64,000 bases of DNA from an uncultured Acetatifactor sp. (GTDB lineage Bacteria > Bacillota > Clostridia > Lachnospirales > Lachnospiraceae), in the NCBI GenBank assembly GCA_910584865.1, contig CAJUCE010000006.1, forward strand, positions 62,001-126,000. The letters run 5' to 3'. Below are positions 26,262 to 34,689 of this stretch, in pieces. Positions within the stretch are counted from its first letter, which is position 1; each line of letters opens with the position of its first letter. A program made the position numbers and the translations under genes. The notes under the pieces are model-generated. The model did no database searches, was not told where the DNA came from, and saw only the letters and a program-made list of their open reading frames with translations.

Positions 26262-28025
26262 TCAGCGCGGCTGTACTTCAATGGCGCCGGATTTACACAG
26301 CTTCGCACATAATCCGCAGCCGTTGCACATAGTCTCATCGATTGTCACGGTCCCGTCTGCGCTTTTTGTCAGGGCCGGACATCCCGGACGCAGACACAAT
26401 CCGCATTTTTTGCATTTTTCCGGAAGCACCACACATTTATCAGGGAAGGATACGCCTTTTAACAGTACGCAGGGGGCTTTTGTAATAATCACCGATACCC
26501 CATCCCGCTGCGTCTCACGCCTGAAGGCTTCCGCCAGACCATCCAGATCAAAGGCGCTCACTTCATATACATGCTCGATGCCAAGAGAACGGCACAGATT
26601 CATAATATTGATGGCCAAAACCACCTCTCCTTTCAGCGTCTTGCCGGTGGCTGCATGATCCTGATGCCCAGTCATTCCTGTGGTGGAATTATCCAGAATC
26701 ACCACCGTCCCCGACGACTGATTGTAGACCATATTCATTAAAGAGTTGATTCCCGTATGCATAAACGTAGAGTCGCCGATGACTGCCACCCAATTGCGGA
26801 TATAATCCCGTCCTCTGGCCTTTTCCATCCCGTGAAGAGTGGAAATACTGGATCCCATACAGATGGTAGTATCCACCACATTTAAAGGCGCCACCGCTCC
26901 CAATGTATAGCAGCCGATATCTCCTGCCGCATGGATTCCCAACCGGTTCAGCACCGAATATACACTGCGGTGAGGACATCCCGGACATAGAATGGGAGGT
27001 CTGGGGGGAACTTTTGCCGGTGCAAGCGTAGAGGGACCTGACTCTCCCGCTCCTTTCCCGCTCCGGGAAAGTCTGTCCCTGAGCAGATTTGCGCTGTATT
27101 CTCCCTGGACGGTGAAAATCTCCTTGCCCACGGCCTTTGAAATCCCCCAGGATTTCACCTGCTCTTCGATGACAGGTTCCAATTCTTCAAATATGTAAAG
27201 CTTCTCCACCCTGGAGGCAAATTCTTCAATCAATTTCCTGGGCAGGGGATGAACCAGTCCCAATTTCAGGACGCTGGCCTCGGGCATGGCCTCCCGTACA
27301 TACTGATACGGAATCCCGCTGGTGATAAATCCCACGGACAGATCCCGATACTCCGCCCGGTTTACGGCCATGGTGCAGGCATCCCCTGCCATCCTCTTCA
27401 ATCGCTCCTCCACTGCCACATGGCGCCGGATAGCATTCACCGGCATCATTACATATTTTGCAGTATTCCGCTCATAAGGAACCGCTTCCTTCTCTATCCT
27501 TTCCTCCAGTTCTACAATCCCCTGAGAATGGGAAAGTCTGGTAGTAGAACGCACCATAACAGGCGTATCATATTCTTCGCTGAGATCAAAGGCCAGTTTG
27601 GTAAATTCCTTCGCCTCTGCACTGTCCGAAGGTTCCAGAACAGGGATCATGGCGGCTCTGGCCACCATACGGCTGTCCTGCTCATTCTGCGAACTATACA
27701 TGCCCGGGTCATCTGCGGCCACTACCACCAAACCGCCTCCCACACCTGTATACGCTGCTGTAAAAAGCGGATCTGCCGCCACGTTTACTCCCACATGCTT
27801 CATGGAACACATGGCCCTGATTCCTGCAATGGATGCCCCGATGGCCACCTCCGCCGCCACTTTTTCATTGGGAGACCATTCCGCGTACACTTCGTCATAT
27901 TTTGCGATTGTCTCGCTGATCTCCGTGCTGGGTGTGCCGGGATAAGCTGCCGATACTCCCACTCCCGCCTCATAAGCGCCTCTCGCTATGGCCTCATTGC
28001 CAAGCAGTATTTTCTTCTCTGTCAC
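26262..28025 (-). CDS. iorA: Indolepyruvate ferredoxin oxidoreductase, alpha subunit
   Basis: 587 residues from the GTG at 28025 (VTEKKILLGNEAIARG), 6 nt after GGAGG; a longer reading would run into the palindromic repeat. It carries the pyrimidine-binding domain (YEAGVGVSAAYPGTPSTEI), a TPP domain (CPGCPHRSVYSVL, GDIGCYTLG, GDSTFMHTG) and a C-terminal ferredoxin-like region with two four-cysteine groups (CKKCGLCLRPGC and CNGCGLCAKLC). The enzyme is oxygen sensitive and cytoplasmic. iorA-iorB-paaK-ACT reads as one operon for aromatic amino acid catabolism. Confidence 0.95.
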   Translation of the reverse strand: MTEKKILLGNEAIARGAYEAGVGVSAAYPGTPSTEISETIAKYDEVYAEWSPNEKVAAEVAIGASIAGIRAMCSMKHVGVNVAADPLFTAAYTGVGGGLVVVAADDPGMYSSQNEQDSRMVARAAMIPVLEPSDSAEAKEFTKLAFDLSEEYDTPVMVRSTTRLSHSQGIVELEERIEKEAVPYERNTAKYVMMPVNAIRRHVAVEERLKRMAGDACTMAVNRAEYRDLSVGFITSGIPYQYVREAMPEASVLKLGLVHPLPRKLIEEFASRVEKLYIFEELEPVIEEQVKSWGISKAVGKEIFTVQGEYSANLLRDRLSRSGKGAGESGPSTLAPAKVPPRPPILCPGCPHRSVYSVLNRLGIHAAGDIGCYTLGAVAPLNVVDTTICMGSSISTLHGMEKARGRDYIRNWVAVIGDSTFMHTGINSLMNMVYNQSSGTVVILDNSTTGMTGHQDHAATGKTLKGEVVLAINIMNLCRSLGIEHVYEVSAFDLDGLAEAFRRETQRDGVSVIITKAPCVLLKGVSFPDKCVVLPEKCKKCGLCLRPGCPALTKSADGTVTIDETMCNGCGLCAKLCKSGAIEVQPR

Positions 28026-28036
28026 GTTTTTCCTCC

Positions 28037-28167
28037 ATTCCAGTTCCGCAACCGTCCTCCCCATACCATGCCCGGCAGAGGATTTCCGGCCGCATAATGC
28101 ATGCGGCCGTAAATCCTCTGGGTACGGTCCGGACGGTTGCTGTTTAAAACACTATTCCAGTTCCGCA
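28037..28167. repeat. GTTCCGCA-flanked palindromic element, copy 2
   Basis: A nested palindrome: GCAACCGTCC (28048-28057) pairs with GGACGGTTGC (28131-28140), AGAGGATTT with AAATCCTCT, and CGGCCGCAT with ATGCGGCCG. The 14-mer ATTCCAGTTCCGCA occurs exactly on both sides (28037-28050 and 28154-28167). It shares end word and central motif with copy 1 at 202-322. It lies between iorA and an upstream lipoprotein gene and would form a long hairpin in any read-through RNA. Confidence 0.8.
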
Positions 28168-28172
28168 GACTT

Positions 28173-29276
28173 TTATTCCGCATATGCAGCCAACTCATAT
28201 ACCCTCTCCTCTGTCAGCTCTGCGGCTTTCAGGGATTCCGCCATAGGCTGCATACTACCGCCCTCATATTCCATGCCGGCGGCCGTAATAAGTTCTTCTT
28301 TTTGGGCGATCCACTCCCGCTCTTCCGCCCTCAGCTTCTCCATGGCCGCTTCGTTAAGGTCTGATTCCAGCAGTTTCCATATGATATTCAAGGTTTCATC
28401 CCAGGTCTCATACATCTGCGCGCTGATCATATTCATGTCCCCCTGCGTCTCTGCTTCCTGAAGTTTGGCATCCAGATCCGCGCTCACTGCGGCCGCTGCA
28501 TCGATCTCTATCTGAATTCTTTCGGAAATACCTGGCCGCTCATATAAGGAACTGGAAAAGCCGGTCTGCGCATCCGCATTATACAATCCGTAGAACGGAA
28601 GCTCCGTGCCGGAAATACTATCCGAATCATGGTATCCTACCCACTGCAGATATTCTTCCGGCAATTCGCTTAAGGGCGCGCCGGGAAGATAGAGATAAAA
28701 ATTCTCTCCGCCATCCAGTCCATAGGCTGTGGAATAAATCCAGCGAACACCGTCCATGATCTCCTCGGTCTCCGGAATCTCATCAAATTCGAGATATGCC
28801 AGCTTCAATTTATAAGTGAAATCATCTATTTTTTCCGGCTCCCCAAAGCCTCCGGAAAAGCTGCTGAAATACATGATTCCATTCGGATAATCCTCCCCTG
28901 TATCTCCCATGTCTGCATCGTGATAATTGCCTTCAAAGCTTCCGTCGCCGTTGATAAACAATTCCGTACTCCAGGCGCCCACGCCGCTGCTGAAATAAAA
29001 GCACCGATCCCTCAAATCATCCAGACAGAATTTCGTCTCCGGATCCGTCCGCATTGTACTTTCCGATGTCTCTGTGGGGGAGGATGTTCCCAGATCTGCG
29101 TTTTCTGAGGATCCTCCCGCCCCGTTTTCGGAATAATCTTCCGGAATTTCCTCGTCCGGCTGTTTCTCCAAGGATACGGAGCTCAGCTGTCCCGGAACCT
29201 CTTCATCCCCGGTTCTTCCGCAGGCAGACAGCATACACGTAGTCATTAAAACCGTAATTATCCATTTCTTTTTCAT
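28173..29276 (-). CDS. Lipoprotein with C-terminal LprI-like (DUF1311) region
   Basis: 367 residues. The lipobox is CMLSACGRT (Cys19), followed by an acidic Ser/Glu-rich linker to about 75 and an uncharacterised beta-rich domain. The C-terminal 90 residues (YETWDETLNIIWKLLES, LRAEEREWIAQKEELI) resemble the LprI/DUF1311 helical domain, which includes lysozyme-inhibitor-like proteins. Attachment outside the membrane is expected. GGAGAGG precedes the ATG. The role is unknown; it has no obvious operon partner. Confidence 0.7.
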   Translation of the reverse strand: MKKKWIITVLMTTCMLSACGRTGDEEVPGQLSSVSLEKQPDEEIPEDYSENGAGGSSENADLGTSSPTETSESTMRTDPETKFCLDDLRDRCFYFSSGVGAWSTELFINGDGSFEGNYHDADMGDTGEDYPNGIMYFSSFSGGFGEPEKIDDFTYKLKLAYLEFDEIPETEEIMDGVRWIYSTAYGLDGGENFYLYLPGAPLSELPEEYLQWVGYHDSDSISGTELPFYGLYNADAQTGFSSSLYERPGISERIQIEIDAAAAVSADLDAKLQEAETQGDMNMISAQMYETWDETLNIIWKLLESDLNEAAMEKLRAEEREWIAQKEELITAAGMEYEGGSMQPMAESLKAAELTEERVYELAAYAE

Positions 29277-29307
29277 AACATATCCTCTCCGAACCTTCCA
29301 TAAAGAC

Positions 29308-29916
29308 TTACTCCTGCCCTTTTATTTTTCTGTCTTTAAAATAATAGATTCTGTCATGCTCATTGACTTCCCGCAATACATGACAGGGATTTCCTACAGC
29401 CACTACATTAGAAGGAAGGTCTTTGGTTACGACGCTGCCGGCTCCAACTACAACATTGTCGCCTATGGTAATTCCGGGGACAATCACCACACCGGCCCCG
29501 ATCCAGCAGTTCTTCCCGATATGCACCGGTGCATTGTACTGATAGCCCTGCTGCCTCAATTCCGGCAAAATGGGATGACCTGCCGTAGCCACCACCACAT
29601 TGGGACCGAACATGGTATAATCTCCCACATAGATATGGGTATCATCCACCAGAGTCAGGTTAAAATTGGCATACACTTTCTTGCCGAAATGAACATGATG
29701 CCCCCCGAAATTCGTATGAAGTGGCGGTTCGATATAGCAGCCTTCGCCGATTTCAGCGAACATTACCTTCAGCATATCCTGGCGCTTTTGCTGTTCTGTG
29801 GGACGAGTCATATTAAAGTCATAGAGCCTGTCCAGGTATCTGAACTGATCCTTTAAGATTTCTTCGTCATGGGGAAGATACATTTCACCTGCATGCATTT
29901 TTTCTTTGATATCCAT
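29308..29916 (-). CDS. Maltose/galactoside-type O-acetyltransferase (left-handed beta helix)
   Basis: 202 residues from the ATG at 29916, which has AGGAG 8 nt upstream; a start 27 nt earlier is possible. Hexapeptide repeats form the beta helix (VHFGKKVYANFNLTLVDD, IGKNCWIGAGVVIVPG, IGDNVVVGAGSVV). The motifs EPPLHTNFG and GGHHVHFG, and catalytic-type TAGHP, place it in the Maa/LacA group that acetylates sugars from acetyl-CoA. The acceptor cannot be told. It lies 31 bp upstream of the DUF1311 lipoprotein gene. Confidence 0.9.
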   Translation of the reverse strand: MDIKEKMHAGEMYLPHDEEILKDQFRYLDRLYDFNMTRPTEQQKRQDMLKVMFAEIGEGCYIEPPLHTNFGGHHVHFGKKVYANFNLTLVDDTHIYVGDYTMFGPNVVVATAGHPILPELRQQGYQYNAPVHIGKNCWIGAGVVIVPGITIGDNVVVGAGSVVTKDLPSNVVAVGNPCHVLREVNEHDRIYYFKDRKIKGQE

Positions 29917-29963
29917 TTTCTTATCTCCTGATTTTATTCTCATGTCGTTCTCTGCAAAACTTC

Positions 29964-31481
29964 CTAATCCAGTTTCACATCCAGGTCCTCGGCCGGCGGA
30001 ACGGATTCCCTGGCCTGAGCCTTGAATTTTGCCACTTCCTTTGCAGCCTGAGCTATGGCGATATTGGTTCCGGCGCCGGCCACGCAGCCTCCGGGACAGG
30101 CCATTCCCTCGATCAGACAGCCGTTCTTCCTGCCCGCCTTTGCCAGCAAAAGCATCTTTTTACACTCCGTAAGTCCCTCTGCATGTTCGATCTTTACGTC
30201 GGTGCCCGGATAGTAGGTCTTAATACATTCCTCAATGGCTCCTGCCACGCCGCCCGCTACGCCGTATCCGCGGCCGGCTCCTGTGGCGTCCCGCATCTCG
30301 TCCATGGCTTTGATCTCCTCTAGCAGAATTCCCCTGGCCTCGAACATCCCTGTCAATTCCTCAAATGTAATGACGAAATCCACATCCGAACGGATTGTCC
30401 TGCGGCTGGCCTCCAGCTTCTTGGATGCGCACGGGCCGATAAATACAACAGAAGCCTCCGGATGTTCCTGCTTGATGATTCTAGCAGTTGCCACCATGGG
30501 GGTGAGCTCATTGCTGATCTTGTCAATGGTCTCCGGAAAGAGATGTTTTGCCATCACTGACCAGGACGGACAACAGGATGTAAGAGCGAAATCCTGCTTT
30601 CCGGTGGCAACCTCTCTCACATAATGTTCCGCCTCCGCCATACAGCCCAAATCCGCGCCGATTGCCGTTTCATAGACATCCGCAAACCCCAGTTCCTTCA
30701 AGGCAGTCTTAAACATCTGAGGCGTGACTTTGGGGCCGAACTGCCCCGCAAAAGCAGGCGCTACCTGAGCGATGATTGTCTTTCCCGACTGCATGGCACG
30801 GATCAGCTGGAAAATCTGGGATTTATCCGCAATGGCGCCGAAAGGACAGCTGACCATGCACATCCCGCAGGAGACGCACATATCATTGTCAATATAAGCC
30901 CGTCCATATCTGTCTGATTTGATGGCATTTACGCCGCAAGCCGCCTTACAGGGACGTTCCTTGTGGCAGATGGCATCATAGGGACATACATCCTTACATT
31001 TCCCGCATTTAATGCATTTTTCCTGATCGATAACGGATTTCCCGTTCACCATGTAGATCGCATTTCTGGGACAGACGCTCTGGCAGGGATGTGCTACGCA
31101 GCCCATACAGGAACTGGTGACTTCATAATGATCCTCCGGACAGGCATTGCATGCTGAAGGAATCACCTGCATCAGAGGCGGTTCATAGTATTTTTCATTT
31201 ATGTTGCTCTCCTCCAGGCCCTGTGTCAAGTGTCCCGGACGCTCCCTGTTCTCCGGCCGCAGACTCATGCCCATAGCCAGTCTAATACGCTCTCGGATAA
31301 TAGCGCGGTCACGGTATACGCTCTCCCGGTACATGGACTCCTCGTAATCCACAATCTGATAAGGCAGCGCTTCCATATCGTCCTTCAGATTCGTGGAGTT
31401 GTATGCCAGATTGGCCACTTCCTTAAAAACCCGTCTTCTTCTTTGACGGACCGGGGTATCAATTCCTCTCATGCTGCTCAT
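29964..31481 (-). CDS. [FeFe] hydrogenase-like protein, apparently group B
   Basis: 505 residues from the ATG at 31481 (AGGAG upstream). Around residues 109-215 several cysteine groups mark [4Fe-4S] clusters, including CIKCGKCKDVC and CVSCGMCMVSC. H-cluster motifs follow: TSCCPSW (301-307), IGPCASKKLE (348-357) and EGMACPGGC (458-466). The second motif has GPC instead of the MPC of well-studied hydrogenases, and the last G-G-G is GAG. This matches what I recall of group B enzymes of gut anaerobes, whose in vivo role is little known. It could take up or evolve H2 with ferredoxin. No maturation genes (hydE, hydF, hydG) are in the window. Confidence 0.88.
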   Translation of the reverse strand: MSSMRGIDTPVRQRRRRVFKEVANLAYNSTNLKDDMEALPYQIVDYEESMYRESVYRDRAIIRERIRLAMGMSLRPENRERPGHLTQGLEESNINEKYYEPPLMQVIPSACNACPEDHYEVTSSCMGCVAHPCQSVCPRNAIYMVNGKSVIDQEKCIKCGKCKDVCPYDAICHKERPCKAACGVNAIKSDRYGRAYIDNDMCVSCGMCMVSCPFGAIADKSQIFQLIRAMQSGKTIIAQVAPAFAGQFGPKVTPQMFKTALKELGFADVYETAIGADLGCMAEAEHYVREVATGKQDFALTSCCPSWSVMAKHLFPETIDKISNELTPMVATARIIKQEHPEASVVFIGPCASKKLEASRRTIRSDVDFVITFEELTGMFEARGILLEEIKAMDEMRDATGAGRGYGVAGGVAGAIEECIKTYYPGTDVKIEHAEGLTECKKMLLLAKAGRKNGCLIEGMACPGGCVAGAGTNIAIAQAAKEVAKFKAQARESVPPAEDLDVKLD

Positions 31482-31547
31482 AGCTCTCTCTCCTGCGTGA
31501 TATTTTTTTAACAATGCAATCTGATACTATTAAAACATATCTGTAAC

Positions 31548-33272
31548 TTACTGACAAGTCTCTTTTTGAAAATGAAAAAATGAGTTTTGGGGGGTTGGGG
31601 GTTCAAACTCCTCTGCGATCTTCTCCGCCACACGGATTCCGTCCATGGCTGCAGAAACAATACCTCCTGCGTACCCTGCCCCCTCCCCGCAGGGATACAG
31701 CCCTTTGATCCGGGACTGCAGATTGTCATCCCGCAATATCCGGACAGGCGAGGAGGTCCGGCTTTCCACTCCCGACAGACAGGCATCCTCTCTGTTAAAG
31801 CCTGCAATCTGACCGGCGAACAGCTCCATTCCCTCCACAATGGCTTCATTGCATTCCTTCGGAAGAATCTGCGTTACATCCGCCCATTGATACGCTCCTT
31901 TGCATTGGGGCCCCAAACAATCCTCCCGATCTTCAGAATATTCTCGGGAATGTCTTTCTTCCATAGAATATTTTTCTTCCATAGAAAGTCCATCTTCCGC
32001 GGAAAGCCCTTCCTCCGTTTCTATCTGCCGTTTAAAGTCCCCGTACCGCTGCACCGGAATCTTCCCGCCGCCTGCCTCATAGGCTCTTCGCTCCAGTTCT
32101 CTCTGGAAAGCCACCCCGGCCAGGGGATCTTCGGATCCGAAATCCCGGGGCGTCACGGTTACAATAATTGCACTATTGGCATTTTCCCCGTCACGGCCGC
32201 TGTAGCTCATGCCGTTTACTGCCAAATGCCCCTCCTCCGAAGAAGCGTTGACCACATAACCGCCGGGACACATACAGAAAGAATAAACCCCCCTGCCGTT
32301 TCGGGCCTTTGCCGTCACTTTATAGGGCGCGGCGCCCAAACTGCCCGTCTGCGGACTTCCGTACTGACTCTCATTGATCATGGTCTGGGGATGTTCCACC
32401 CGCAGGCCCACCGCGAAAGCTTTCGCCTCCATTGGGATCAGCCTTCGATGCAGCATGGCGAAAGTATCTCTGGCGCTGTGACCTGCTGCCAGCACCAGCT
32501 GTCCGCAGGCAAGCCTTTCGCAGCCGTTGATTACCACGCCCCGAAGGTTGTCCCGTTCTATCAAAAGCTCCGTCACCTGACTGCTGAAACGCACCTGCCC
32601 GCCCAGGCGGATGATCTCCTCCCGCATGCCTTTGACTATACGGCACAGGACATCCGTTCCTATATGGGGCTTTGCCTCGTAGCAGATGTTCTCCCCGGCT
32701 CCGAAGCGGACAAAGGTTTCGAGAACGATTCCGTTTCTCCCGTCCCTATCCTTCACCAGTGTATTCAATTTGCCGTCGGAAAAGGTTCCGGCCCCGCCCT
32801 CTCCGAACGCTACATTGGAGTTCGGATTCAGCCTGCCGCTTTCCCAGAAATCCTCCACGTCCCGAATCCGTTCCTCCACACATTTCCCCCGCTCCAAAAG
32901 AATCGGGCAATATCCGTGCAACGCCAGAAAATATCCGCAGAATAAACCGGCTGGGCCCGTTCCCACGATGACCACGGGTCCCTCCTGCCTGCGTTTTCCG
33001 CTCTCCGGAAATCGATAGGCCGCAGGGTGGGATTTGCTGACTTGATTTTCCTTTCCCCGGAATCTATGTAATATCTTTCCTTCTTCCCTGGCCTCCACAT
33101 CCAGCGAATAAATATAGAATATCTTCGGCTTCTTCCTGGCATCTATGGATTGTCGTATGATTTTATATGCAATAATGTCCGATTCCGGAATCCGCAATAC
33201 ATCGGCCGTACGCCTTCTAAGCTCTCTTTCAGAATGTCCCGGCTGCAGTTTGATCTGATTTACTCTAAGCAT
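31548..33272 (-). CDS. FAD-dependent dehydrogenase of the COG2509 family, with in-frame 18-bp repeats
   Basis: 574 residues. The N-terminal 90 residues are the helical family-specific domain. The dinucleotide fold starts at VVIVGTGPAGLFCGYFLA, and the family C-terminus has GLYPCGEGAGYAGGI and AMDGIRVAEKI. These proteins are common in Firmicutes and of unknown substrate. A stretch between YGDFKRQIE and GPQCKGAYQWADV is an insert built of hexapeptides (SMEEKY, SMEERH, SREYSE) encoded by four 18-bp units at 31943-32014. It overlaps the upstream flavoprotein gene by 8 nt. Confidence 0.88.
   Translation of the reverse strand: MLRVNQIKLQPGHSERELRRRTADVLRIPESDIIAYKIIRQSIDARKKPKIFYIYSLDVEAREEGKILHRFRGKENQVSKSHPAAYRFPESGKRRQEGPVVIVGTGPAGLFCGYFLALHGYCPILLERGKCVEERIRDVEDFWESGRLNPNSNVAFGEGGAGTFSDGKLNTLVKDRDGRNGIVLETFVRFGAGENICYEAKPHIGTDVLCRIVKGMREEIIRLGGQVRFSSQVTELLIERDNLRGVVINGCERLACGQLVLAAGHSARDTFAMLHRRLIPMEAKAFAVGLRVEHPQTMINESQYGSPQTGSLGAAPYKVTAKARNGRGVYSFCMCPGGYVVNASSEEGHLAVNGMSYSGRDGENANSAIIVTVTPRDFGSEDPLAGVAFQRELERRAYEAGGGKIPVQRYGDFKRQIETEEGLSAEDGLSMEEKYSMEERHSREYSEDREDCLGPQCKGAYQWADVTQILPKECNEAIVEGMELFAGQIAGFNREDACLSGVESRTSSPVRILRDDNLQSRIKGLYPCGEGAGYAGGIVSAAMDGIRVAEKIAEEFEPPTPQNSFFHFQKETCQ
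31943..32014. repeat. Four 18-bp repeat units inside a flavoprotein gene
   Basis: Units start at 31943, 31961, 31979 and 31997, for example CCATAGAATATTTTTCTT. They keep the reading frame because 18 is a multiple of 3, and encode near-repeated hexapeptides. The same unit type lies between genes at 13614 and 50155. Confidence 0.8.
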
Positions 33273-34656
33273 GACGATTTCCCTTTTCTATTTTTCCGGC
33301 GGCAGCGGTCCCTGCAATATGACCGCTGCACCAGGCCCATTGCAGATTATAACCGCCGCATTTCCCATCCACGTCCAGAATCTCCCCTGCAAAATAAAGT
33401 CCGGGGATTTTTACGGACTCCAGATTCTTTGTCACCTCATTTAACGGGATCCCTCCTGCGCAAACCTGTGCATTGTCATAAGAATTGCTGCCGATGACAT
33501 GTACCTTCCATTGCCTGCATAATCGGTAAACCTGATACAGCCTGTCCGCGGGAATCTGCTCCGCATCCCCGGAGGCCTTTAAGCCGGCCATTCTGATCAA
33601 CATCATCATCAGCTTTTTATGAAGTATGCCTGTGAAATATTCTTCTACGGTGCATCCCCTGCGCAGATGTTCTCTCCCGGCAAAAAGCGCCTCCCATGCC
33701 CTGTCCGGACAATCGGGCAGGAAATCGATCACAATTTCCGCTTCCTGCGCTTCCTGCAGTATGTAATTTACCACCCGGCTGATCTGAAATACAGGGATTC
33801 CGGATATTCCGTACTCTGTCAGCTGCAGTTCTCCCTGCTCCTGTGCCGCACAACGTCCCTGATGCAATACCTGCAGCCGGGCCTGTGTCCTGACGCCTGC
33901 CACGGATTTAAAATAGTCCTCCCTACACCGAAGCTGTACCAGCGCCGGTACCACATGCCGGACTGTGTGTCCCAGGCTCCCGGCCAGCCGGTATCCGCTG
34001 CCGTCAGATCCGGTCTTCGGCGCCGCCCTTCCCCCGCAGGCCAGAATCACCCTATCAAATCGATACCCCGTCCCTTCGCCCCGGACGAGGAAGGATCCCT
34101 CCCGGTTGTCAGGCCTGGATTTCCCGCCCCAGTCCGCATGCTCTACCCCGCTGACTTTGCAGTCTGTGACCACCTCTATTCCCAGCCTCCTGATCTCATA
34201 CCGCAGGACATCCAGCACGGACGAGGCCTGCTGTGACATCGGATAGAGATACCCGTTTCTTCCGCTTACCATCAGACCTAATCCCTGGAAAAAGGTGAGA
34301 GTCTCCTGCGTCCCGAAACGGCTCAGACAATGCTGTACCAATTCGGGACAATCTGTATAGTAGTCCTCAAGATCCAGCTTTTCGTTCCCCAGATTGCATT
34401 TTCCGTTTCCGGTAGAAAGCAGTTTCTTTCCCAGCCGCTCATTGCCCTCCAGAAGCATAACGGCCGCTCCCTGTCTCGCCGCCGCAATGGCTGCCGTCAT
34501 TCCCGCTGCTCCGCCCCCGATAACGCCCACTGTATATTCCCCGGAAGGCTTCTTCTCCATGGAATACACCTTTTTCATGGAACTTTTTTCTCTTGCGGAA
34601 TAATTTTGTTCACGGGAACGATCTGCTTCCATATAATATCCCTTTCCTTTCGTCAT
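33265..34656 (-). CDS. NAD(P)/FAD-dependent oxidoreductase, BaiN/HI0933 family, with repeat-derived N-terminal extension
   Basis: 463 residues. The family core begins at about residue 42 with VGVIGGGAAGMTAAIAAA, continues with GKKLLSTGNGKCNLGN and ends with GKCGGYNLQWAWCSGHIAG, all typical of the BaiN-like flavoproteins. The substrate is unknown; the best-known member takes part in bile acid conversion, but assignment to that reaction is not justified here. The first 40 residues are a lysine/serine-rich extension whose DNA (34539-34646) is six 18-bp units, giving hexapeptides such as YSMEKK. A true start at an internal methionine (near residue 34) would exclude much of it. It overlaps the next flavoprotein gene by 8 nt. 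Confidence 0.88.
   Translation of the reverse strand: MTKGKGYYMEADRSREQNYSAREKSSMKKVYSMEKKPSGEYTVGVIGGGAAGMTAAIAAARQGAAVMLLEGNERLGKKLLSTGNGKCNLGNEKLDLEDYYTDCPELVQHCLSRFGTQETLTFFQGLGLMVSGRNGYLYPMSQQASSVLDVLRYEIRRLGIEVVTDCKVSGVEHADWGGKSRPDNREGSFLVRGEGTGYRFDRVILACGGRAAPKTGSDGSGYRLAGSLGHTVRHVVPALVQLRCREDYFKSVAGVRTQARLQVLHQGRCAAQEQGELQLTEYGISGIPVFQISRVVNYILQEAQEAEIVIDFLPDCPDRAWEALFAGREHLRRGCTVEEYFTGILHKKLMMMLIRMAGLKASGDAEQIPADRLYQVYRLCRQWKVHVIGSNSYDNAQVCAGGIPLNEVTKNLESVKIPGLYFAGEILDVDGKCGGYNLQWAWCSGHIAGTAAAGKIEKGNRHA
34539..34646. repeat. Six 18-bp repeat units at the 5' end of a flavoprotein gene
   Basis: Units start at 34539, 34557, 34575, 34593, 34611 and 34629, for example CCATGGAATACACCTTTT and TCATGGAACTTTTTTCTC. 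They cover the coding region for the N-terminal extension and stop just short of the annotated start. Confidence 0.75.
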
Positions 34657-34689
34657 ACATTCGCGCTACCCCCGCTCTTTTGCCTGCTT

